This document shows, piece by piece, positions 1-5,026 of a stretch of 5,026 bases of DNA. Below the pieces are notes generated by a model. It did no database searches. It was not told where the DNA came from and was given only the letters and a program-made list of their open reading frames with translations. Position 1 is the stretch's first letter, and every line of letters starts with the position of its first letter. The position numbers and the translations under genes were made by a program. The stretch is taken from the NCBI GenBank assembly GCA_016650415.1, contig JAENVU010000023.1, positions 1-5,026 of the forward strand, written 5' to 3'. The DNA comes from Acidimicrobiia bacterium (lineage in GTDB: Bacteria; Actinomycetota; Acidimicrobiia; IMCC26256; JAENVU01).

Positions 1-2030
1 CGTTCGAGGAGTTCGGACGTCGGGCCGTGGAAACGGATCTCGCCCTTCTCCATGAAGTACGCCGTCTCGGCCACCGTGAGTGCGACGTTCACGGATTGCT
101 CGACGAGGATGATCGTCGTGCCCGCGTCGCGCAGTTCCCGCACGATGCCGAGGAGTTGGCCGACCACCGCCGGCGCCAGACCAAGTGAGAGTTCGTCGAT
201 CATGAGCAAGCGGGGCCGCTCGATGAAGGCCATGCCCAAGGTCAACATCTGCTGTTGACCACCGGACAGGTTGCCGGCGGCCTGATCGAGTCGATCCCGG
301 AGTACGGGGAAGATCTCCAGCACCCGGTCGGTCGCCTGGTGGACGTGGTCCTTGTCCTTGCGGTGGAGCCATCCGGCCAGCGCGAGGTTCTCCTGCACGG
401 TCAGCGCGGGGAAGACGCCTTGTCCGCCCGGCACCATGGTGACGCCCCGGCCGGCGGTCTCGTTGGGTGGCGTGTAGGTCATGTCGCGACCGTCGAAGAT
501 GATCGCGCCGTCGCTCGGTTCGGCGAGGCCGGCGATGGCCTTGAGGAGCGTGCTCTTCCCGGCTCCGTTGGTGCCGAGGAGTGCGACGATCTCGCCCTCC
601 CCGACCTCGAAGTCGACGTCGAAGAGCACCTGCACGGTGTCGTACTTGACGTTGACGCCCCGGCAGAGGAGCAGTTTCACGCGGCCTTGGCGCCGCTCGT
701 ACAGCACTTCGGATTGGGCGGCGGCCTGGCCCCAGACTCGCCGGATGTCCCGGTCGATCTCGAGTCCTGCCGCCGCGATGAGCGAGGCGCCGATGAGGAA
801 GATCGGTGCGTTCAGCAGGATGGCGGTGCGTAGTCCGATCGAGTCCGCGAGCGCGCCCAGGATCCCGTAGAGCGCGACGCCGGGGAGAAACCAGAGCGCC
901 GACGCCGCGTACCCGAAGGACCGGACCTTCGGCGGGATCGTGAGCGACAGGGCGACGAAGATCACCGGGGTGATGAGGACCGCACCGGCGACGAGCACCG
1001 CGTTGAGCGCGATCGCGATGCCGAGGTTCGGGCTCAGGGCGAATCCGGCCCAGGCGGCGGCGACGATCACGCTCACGCCCGCCACGAACCGTGGGATCAG
1101 AGCCGGACCGCGAGCGAGGAGGCGGGTGGCAATCGGTGTGCCGAGCAGGAGTCCGATCATCTGGGCGGGAGCGAGCGCCGCCGCGAGATACCCGCGGTTC
1201 GCGGTTCCGACGTGGAAGACCTTGTCGTAGAAGAGGTTGCTCATCTCCGCGAGCCCGATGAAGGCGGTCGCGATGAACGGCAGCGCGTAGAAGATCCGCC
1301 GGAGGGTGCCGACGTTCCAGACGATCCGCCAGGATTCCGCGAAGCTCGGCGGTACGTCCTCGGTGGCGATCGATTCGTCGGACGCGCCCATGGCCGCCCG
1401 CTCGTAGTGGCCGCGGATCGGCTCGCGCATCTTCAGCGCGAGGATCACCATGATGCCGGTCGGGATGGCGAAGAGAATGAAGGGCACGCGCCAGCCGTAC
1501 CGGGCCGCGACCGGACCCGCGATCAGCGGTCCGAGCCCTGCCCCGAACGCGAGTGCCGCGCGGTGGAAGGAGAACGCGCCGTTGCGGGCGTCGAACGGGT
1601 AGTAGTCGGCCAGGAGTGAATTGTGGGTCGGGCCGTTCGCGCTTTCGCCGAGTTGGGATCCGGCCCGCGCGATGAGGACCATCCAGGTCGCAGTCGCGAA
1701 CCCGGTGAGCAGCGAGAACAGACCCCAGATGAGGGCGCCCCCGATCGCGATGGGGACTCGACGGTGACGGTCGGCTGCGAACCCGATGGGAACGGACAAG
1801 ACGATCGCGGCGGCGCCGATCCAGGCAACGAGTTGGATCGCACTCCCGGTACTGAGGTTCAAGTCCTTCGCAATGTCGGGGAGCAGGATGCGGAAGGCGG
1901 TCTTGTCGAGCTGATCGACGAGACTCAGGCCGAACAGGATGAACAGCGGATACAACGGCGCGCCGCCACCGAGCGACTTCGCCCACCTTCGTACGCGGCC
2001 GATCGGGGCCGGAGTGGCGCTGGTCGTCAT
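1..2030 (-). CDS. MFS transporter domain fused to LivF-type ABC ATPase (3' end beyond window)
   Basis: The frame is open from an ATG at 2030 to the window edge, giving 676 residues and no stop. Residues about 1-430 form a major facilitator domain with about 12 hydrophobic helices: roughly 27-43, 65-86, 92-112, 113-130, 155-176, 181-200, then a charged central loop about 201-240, and 245-268, 283-303, 312-330, 335-362, 370-395, 402-424. A motif-A-like loop, GFAADRHRRVP (83-93), lies between helices 2 and 3. After a short linker, residues about 450-676 form an ABC ATPase of the LivF family: Walker A GTNGAGKST (486-494), signature LSGGQQQ (588-594), Walker B with D612 and catalytic E613, D-loop SLGLAP (615-620), and Gln645 in VEQ at the switch position, as is usual in LivF. 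The Q-loop position holds Gly535. By family knowledge, LivF energises an amino-acid-type importer at the inner membrane face. The role of the MFS part is unknown. The start overlaps the permease stop as ATGA. Only about 10-15 residues of the ATPase domain should be missing, but the protein could continue into further domains. Confidence 0.93.
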   Translation of the reverse strand, partial: MTTSATPAPIGRVRRWAKSLGGGAPLYPLFILFGLSLVDQLDKTAFRILLPDIAKDLNLSTGSAIQLVAWIGAAAIVLSVPIGFAADRHRRVPIAIGGALIWGLFSLLTGFATATWMVLIARAGSQLGESANGPTHNSLLADYYPFDARNGAFSFHRAALAFGAGLGPLIAGPVAARYGWRVPFILFAIPTGIMVILALKMREPIRGHYERAAMGASDESIATEDVPPSFAESWRIVWNVGTLRRIFYALPFIATAFIGLAEMSNLFYDKVFHVGTANRGYLAAALAPAQMIGLLLGTPIATRLLARGPALIPRFVAGVSVIVAAAWAGFALSPNLGIAIALNAVLVAGAVLITPVIFVALSLTIPPKVRSFGYAASALWFLPGVALYGILGALADSIGLRTAILLNAPIFLIGASLIAAAGLEIDRDIRRVWGQAAAQSEVLYERRQGRVKLLLCRGVNVKYDTVQVLFDVDFEVGEGEIVALLGTNGAGKSTLLKAIAGLAEPSDGAIIFDGRDMTYTPPNETAGRGVTMVPGGQGVFPALTVQENLALAGWLHRKDKDHVHQATDRVLEIFPVLRDRLDQAAGNLSGGQQQMLTLGMAFIERPRLLMIDELSLGLAPAVVGQLLGIVRELRDAGTTIILVEQSVNVALTVAETAYFMEKGEIRFHGPTSELLE

Positions 2031-4159
2031 GAGCCGACCTCGGCCTTCGCCGTCGGCAAGGGGCGACCGGCATCGGGAAGTGGTTCGGGTTCGGCCCCTT
2101 CGGTCTCGACGCGTCGGTCGGCCAGCAGGCTCGGGACCACGATGCCGCGCCGATCTGCGACCCAGCGCAGGTAGGCATCACGGAGTCGGACCAGACCCGC
2201 TGCGAGACCGCCCGGAAGGATCAGCAGGATGGCGAGGAGGCCGACGCTGCTCGTGATCAATCCCCAGTTGCCGTGGAGGAAGTACTGCCCGCCGCGTTGG
2301 TAGACCGCGCCGAGGACCGCGCCGGGAAGGGAGCCCATCCCCCCGATGACGACACTCGAGAACGTGGTCAAGCTCTCCGCCGGTGCGTATGGGGCGGTGC
2401 CGAGACCGTTCTGCTGATGAACGAACAAGACGCCCGCGACGGCGGCCATGAACCCGGAGATGGCGAACGCAGCCAGCGCGGCGCGTACCGAGTTGATGCC
2501 GTAGGACCGCGCCGCGTTCTCGTTCTCTCGCACGGCGACGAGTGTGCGGCCCGTCCGACTGTTGCGGATGCCGCGGGCGCCCAGCATCGTCAGGATGAGG
2601 ACGACCAACGAGAAGTAGTAGAAGCTCGACTCCGACTGGAGGCTGATGACGCCGAAGAGGTCCGGTCGTTCGATGCGGGAGTCGGGCAACCAGCCGCCGA
2701 AGAACTCGCGGTTGAGGAGATACGACTGGGTGACGAGTGCGAACGCGAGGGTGATGACGGCAAGCGTCAACCCTCGGCGTCGAATCGCCGGATACCCGAT
2801 GACGACGGCGATCGCCGCGCCCACCAGACCGGCGATCAGCATCGCAAGGGAGATGTCCAGGCCTTCGTTGGCGGTCAGGGCGCCGCCGATGGCAGCACCG
2901 ATCCCCATGAAGGCGACCTGGCCGAGACTCACTTGCCCGGCCCAACCGGTGAGTACCACCAACGACAGCGCCACGATCGAGAAGATCGCGATGACCGACG
3001 CCAGCCCGATCTTGGACTCCGACAGGAACGCGGGGAGCGCGACGAGCGCACCGAGGAGCGCGACGCCCAACCCGATGAAGGCGTAGCGAACCTCGGGGAG
3101 GTGTGAGAGTTCGGGTGGGACGCGACGAACCTCGCCGACGGCGCGCCACGAACTGACGTCGCCGGCGCGAGTGCTCGAGGCGCGCTTCGCGAGGAGCAAG
3201 GCAATCAGTACGATCAGGAACAGGGCGACGTCGTTGAACGCCGGTCGGTTGCCCGGCTGGAAGGTGTTGGCCTGATCGAGGATGCCGATGCCGATGGCCG
3301 CGGCAGCGATGGTGGGGAAGCGTTCGAAGCTGCCGATCACCGCCGCCCCGATGGCTTGGATGAGAAAGGCCGGACCGAGCGCCTGACCGATCGGGAGGCC
3401 GACGGTGCCGGCGCGCAGGAACACGGCGATGAACGCCAGCGTCGATGCGATGACCCAGACGATCGTCTGGATGCGCCCGACGGGAATCCCGAGCATCGAT
3501 GCCCGTTCCGACCGCTCGGCGGCCGCACGCACCGCGATACCGGTTTGGGAACGCGTCAGGAACAACGTGAGCGCGATCAGGCACGCCGGCACCGCACAGA
3601 GCGTGAGGATGTCGTTGCTGTTGAAGATGATCCCGCCGAAGGTCCAGTTGAGGGTGAACGGCGGGCTCAACCGCTGTCCGAGGCCGGCGAGGGTGTCGCC
3701 GCCGACCCAGCCGGGGATGCTCAGCGCCACGAACAACAGGAGTTGGGAGATGCCGATGGTCGCGACCGTGAGGATGAGCCGCGGCGATTTCCGGAACCGG
3801 CGGACGATCAACATCTCGACGAGCGCACCCACGAGGATCGCTCCGGTCAGCCCGACGCCGACGCCCAGCCAGTAGTTCCAACTGAACCCGAGGACGAGAA
3901 CGACCATCAGCGTCGCCGGGGCGACACCGAGATCCGCCGCGGCGAAGTTGATGACGCGGTTGGAGCGGTAGACGAGGGCGATGCCCAAGGCGATCAGGGC
4001 GATTCGCCCACCGACGAGCATGCCGTTGAGCACCACTCCGAGGGGGGAGGGGAAGGGGTAGACGGTGGCTGCGAAGACGACGGCGGCGACCGGAATTGCC
4101 CAGCTCAGAATGCGACGCGCGGATGCCGACGGTACGAGGCGCAGCGCGAGCGTGTTCAT
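2027..4159 (-). CDS. Fused LivH-LivM permease of a branched-chain-amino-acid-type ABC transporter
   Basis: A 710-residue inner-membrane protein joins two permeases normally made separately (about 300 and 350-420 residues). Residues about 17-325 are LivH-like, with the early family pattern around ALVYRSNRVINFAAADLG (61-78) and a cytoplasmic coupling-type loop around 207-230 (GIAVRAAAERSERASMLGI). A hydrophilic linker covers about 326-357. Residues about 358-655 are LivM-like, with the family hallmark GWAGQVSLGQVAFMGIGA (405-422), a second coupling-type loop (537-558, containing VRENENAARSYGI), and the closing FSSVVIGGMGSLPGAVLGA stretch (600-618). A polar, acidic and proline-rich tail follows (about 656-710). 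By family knowledge LivH and LivM pair to form the import channel for branched-chain amino acids, amides, urea or similar solutes; the substrate here cannot be read from sequence. The frame is open upstream to 4399, but that extension overlaps the dehalogenase and is low-complexity S/R/P-rich, so ATG 4159 is chosen. Its own Shine-Dalgarno is weak (GGGG, 5 bases upstream). The stop overlaps the next gene's start. Confidence 0.93.
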   Translation of the reverse strand: MNTLALRLVPSASARRILSWAIPVAAVVFAATVYPFPSPLGVVLNGMLVGGRIALIALGIALVYRSNRVINFAAADLGVAPATLMVVLVLGFSWNYWLGVGVGLTGAILVGALVEMLIVRRFRKSPRLILTVATIGISQLLLFVALSIPGWVGGDTLAGLGQRLSPPFTLNWTFGGIIFNSNDILTLCAVPACLIALTLFLTRSQTGIAVRAAAERSERASMLGIPVGRIQTIVWVIASTLAFIAVFLRAGTVGLPIGQALGPAFLIQAIGAAVIGSFERFPTIAAAAIGIGILDQANTFQPGNRPAFNDVALFLIVLIALLLAKRASSTRAGDVSSWRAVGEVRRVPPELSHLPEVRYAFIGLGVALLGALVALPAFLSESKIGLASVIAIFSIVALSLVVLTGWAGQVSLGQVAFMGIGAAIGGALTANEGLDISLAMLIAGLVGAAIAVVIGYPAIRRRGLTLAVITLAFALVTQSYLLNREFFGGWLPDSRIERPDLFGVISLQSESSFYYFSLVVLILTMLGARGIRNSRTGRTLVAVRENENAARSYGINSVRAALAAFAISGFMAAVAGVLFVHQQNGLGTAPYAPAESLTTFSSVVIGGMGSLPGAVLGAVYQRGGQYFLHGNWGLITSSVGLLAILLILPGGLAAGLVRLRDAYLRWVADRRGIVVPSLLADRRVETEGAEPEPLPDAGRPLPTAKAEVGS
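2037..2041 (-). promoter_or_regulatory. Shine-Dalgarno site for the MFS-LivF gene
   Basis: On the minus strand GAGGT stands 6 bases before the ATG at 2030, within the last codons of the upstream permease gene. With the ATGA stop/start overlap at 2027-2030 it supports this start and suggests translational coupling between the two genes. Confidence 0.7.
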
Positions 4160-4182
4160 GCGCGCCCCGTTGTCTGGCTCAT
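4156..4182 (-). CDS. Possible 8-codon leader ORF coupled to the permease start
   Basis: An ATG at 4182 opens a micro-ORF reading MSQTTGRA, whose TGA (4158-4156) overlaps the permease ATG (4159-4157) in an ATGA arrangement. The purine run GGGGGGAAG (4199-4191) stands 8 bases before this ATG, a much better ribosome-binding position than anything preceding the permease start itself. Translating the leader could deliver ribosomes to the permease start. The peptide has no recognisable regulatory codon run. It may be coincidence: such a short ORF occurs often by chance. Confidence 0.3.
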   Translation of the reverse strand: MSQTTGRA

Positions 4183-4250
4183 CGTCGGTGCTTCCCCCCG
4201 GAACACTGGTGCCGAAACCTACTGATTCCGACCGTTGAACTCGCGGCGGC
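4160..4250 (-). other. Intergenic gap between dehalogenase and permease genes
   Basis: These 91 bases are the only true gap in the window. Apart from the hairpin, purine run and micro-ORF listed separately, no convincing -35/-10 pair, operator palindrome or terminator is visible. The absence of a terminator is compatible with read-through from the dehalogenase gene into the transporter genes, but a promoter of an unfamiliar type cannot be excluded. Confidence 0.6.
4188..4206 (-). promoter_or_regulatory. Small hairpin that could hide the Shine-Dalgarno run
   Basis: On the minus strand GTGTTCC (4206-4200) can pair with GGAA-G-CAC (4195-4188), giving 7 base pairs with one bulged G and a GGGG loop (4199-4196). 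The purine-rich run 4199-4191 lies in the loop and 3' arm, so the fold would cover the likely ribosome-binding site. It has no U-tract, so it is not an intrinsic terminator. The stem is short and may be chance in GC-rich DNA. Confidence 0.25.
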
Positions 4251-5026
4251 TCATGCAGGCGTTCCGGCGATGAAGTCGTTGACGACGGCCGCGAGCCGCG
4301 GTCCCTGGTCCTCCTGGAGGAAGTGACCGCCGTCGGCGATGGTGGTGTGCGGTTGGCCGCGTGTGCCCGGCACCCGAGCGAGAAATGCCTTGTCGCCACC
4401 GCCCGTCACCGGATCGGAATCGGAGTACGCGGTCAGGAAGGGGCGCTCGAACGTCGCCAACACCTCCCAGGCCTCCCGATTGGGACCGGACGCGGCGTCC
4501 GTGGGCGAGGTGGGAACCAAGAGCGGAAACTGGCGGGCCCCCTCCTTGTACGACTCGTCCGGGAAGGGCGCGTCGTACGCGGCGATGACATCGGGCGAAA
4601 GATCGGTCGTGCACCCCGAGTTGACGATGAAGCCGGCTGGAAACGTGTCGACGGCTTGGGAGAACTCCCGCCAGCGGAGGAACGCGTCGCCGGGATTGGT
4701 GTCACCCGTCGGGAGAAAGGTGTTGGCGGCGACGACGCGGCGGAAGCGTTCGGGCATGGCCGCGACGAGCCGCAGGCCGATCAGGCCACCCCAGTCCTGG
4801 CAGACCAATGTGAGGTCCCGAAGATCCAGGCCGACCAGCCACCCGGTCATCCAGTCCAGGTGGCGCTGGTACGTGTACTCCGTCCGTGGCGTGGGCTTGT
4901 CGGAGCGCCCGAACCCGGGGAGGTCGGGCGCGACGATCCGGTGCCCGGCCGCCGTGAGGGTCGGGATCATGTGCCGGTACAGGAAGCACCATGACGGCTC
5001 CCCGTGCATGAGCAGCAGTGTCTCGC
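4251..5026 (-). CDS. Haloalkane dehalogenase-like alpha/beta-hydrolase, N-terminus beyond window
   Basis: The frame enters from the right edge (ETLLL before the first internal Met at 5009) and stops with TGA at 4253-4251. Residues are numbered here from that internal Met. It matches the alpha/beta-hydrolase fold of subfamily I haloalkane dehalogenases (DhlA type): oxyanion-hole HGEPSW (2-7), nucleophile elbow CQDWGG (70-75) with Asp72 and halide-binding Trp73, a cap-domain Trp113 in FLRWREF that probably corresponds to the second halide-binding Trp (DhlA W175), acid Asp199 in YSDSDPVTGG, and His229 in DGGHFLQEDQG. By family knowledge the Asp forms an alkyl-enzyme ester that water, activated by His, hydrolyses, releasing alcohol and halide in the cytoplasm. 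About 40-50 N-terminal residues are missing compared with the usual length near 300. Met 5009 is not the real start, because it lies inside the conserved strand before HGEP. Substrate is unknown; sequence relatives include enzymes with little or unclear dehalogenase activity. It lies 91 bases upstream of the transporter genes on the same strand. Confidence 0.9.
   Translation of the reverse strand, partial: ETLLLMHGEPSWCFLYRHMIPTLTAAGHRIVAPDLPGFGRSDKPTPRTEYTYQRHLDWMTGWLVGLDLRDLTLVCQDWGGLIGLRLVAAMPERFRRVVAANTFLPTGDTNPGDAFLRWREFSQAVDTFPAGFIVNSGCTTDLSPDVIAAYDAPFPDESYKEGARQFPLLVPTSPTDAASGPNREAWEVLATFERPFLTAYSDSDPVTGGGDKAFLARVPGTRGQPHTTIADGGHFLQEDQGPRLAAVVNDFIAGTPA

Noticed and set aside
255..833. 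A 192-codon plus-strand open frame opposite the ATPase domain
   Set aside because: It is the antisense shadow of the LivF domain, whose Walker A, signature and Walker B are read on the minus strand through the same bases.
2178..3881. A 567-codon open frame on the minus strand inside the permease gene
   Set aside because: It is an out-of-frame reading of the LivHM gene, extremely rich in Arg, His and Pro, with no membrane or domain pattern. High-GC codon bias keeps this alternative frame open.
4191..4210. GC-rich hairpin as an intrinsic terminator after the dehalogenase gene
   Set aside because: The stem is only 7 bp with a bulge and there is no following T-run on the minus strand.
3356..4225. 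A 289-codon open frame on the plus strand opposite the LivH half
   Set aside because: Its composition is an Asp/Glu/Arg/Gly mix typical of the antisense of a hydrophobic GC-rich gene. The minus-strand frame has unmistakable LivH sequence.
4160..4399. N-terminal extension of the LivHM frame by 80 residues to an ATG at 4399
   Set aside because: The extension overlaps the dehalogenase C-terminus, which holds its conserved catalytic His region, and is S/R/P-rich without family resemblance. ATG 4159 fits LivH length better.
4323..4994. A 223-codon plus-strand open frame opposite the dehalogenase
   Set aside because: It has no recognisable domain, and the opposite strand encodes a protein with a complete catalytic set.

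Overview
The window is GC-rich, gene-dense bacterial DNA with a strong G/C third-position bias. All coding signal is on the minus strand, so the genes read from the right edge to the left. Base composition and the style of the fused transporter proteins suggest a high-GC actinobacterium, plausibly an Acidimicrobiia/Ilumatobacter-like lineage. This placement is inference; there is no rRNA or marker gene to confirm it.

Layout in the direction of transcription: (1) 5026-4251, an alpha/beta-hydrolase of the haloalkane dehalogenase family (subfamily I-like), cut at its N-terminus by the window edge but with all expected catalytic residues present. (2) 4250-4160, a 91-base gap, the only real intergenic space. 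It holds a purine-rich Shine-Dalgarno-like run inside a small potential hairpin and an 8-codon micro-ORF whose stop overlaps the next start. (3) 4159-2027, a 710-residue fusion of the two permeases of a branched-chain-amino-acid-type (HAAT/Liv) ABC importer, LivH followed by LivM. (4) 2030-1, joined to the previous gene by a 4-base ATGA overlap, an unusual fusion of a complete 12-helix major facilitator (MFS) domain to a LivF-type ABC ATPase. It is open at the left edge of the window.

Genes 3 and 4 are almost certainly translationally coupled and belong to one transport system. Its permeases are one chain, and one of its ATPases is covalently attached to a secondary-transporter-like membrane domain. 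No periplasmic/lipoprotein binding protein (LivK) or second ATPase (LivG) is visible; both should lie outside the window if the importer is conventional. The dehalogenase lies upstream in the same orientation and could share the transcript, which raises the possibility that the system imports a halogenated or related organic compound. That link rests on neighbourhood alone.

The MFS-LivF fusion is the main item of interest. It lies in an open reading frame running off the left edge without a stop and is read here directly from the reverse complement.
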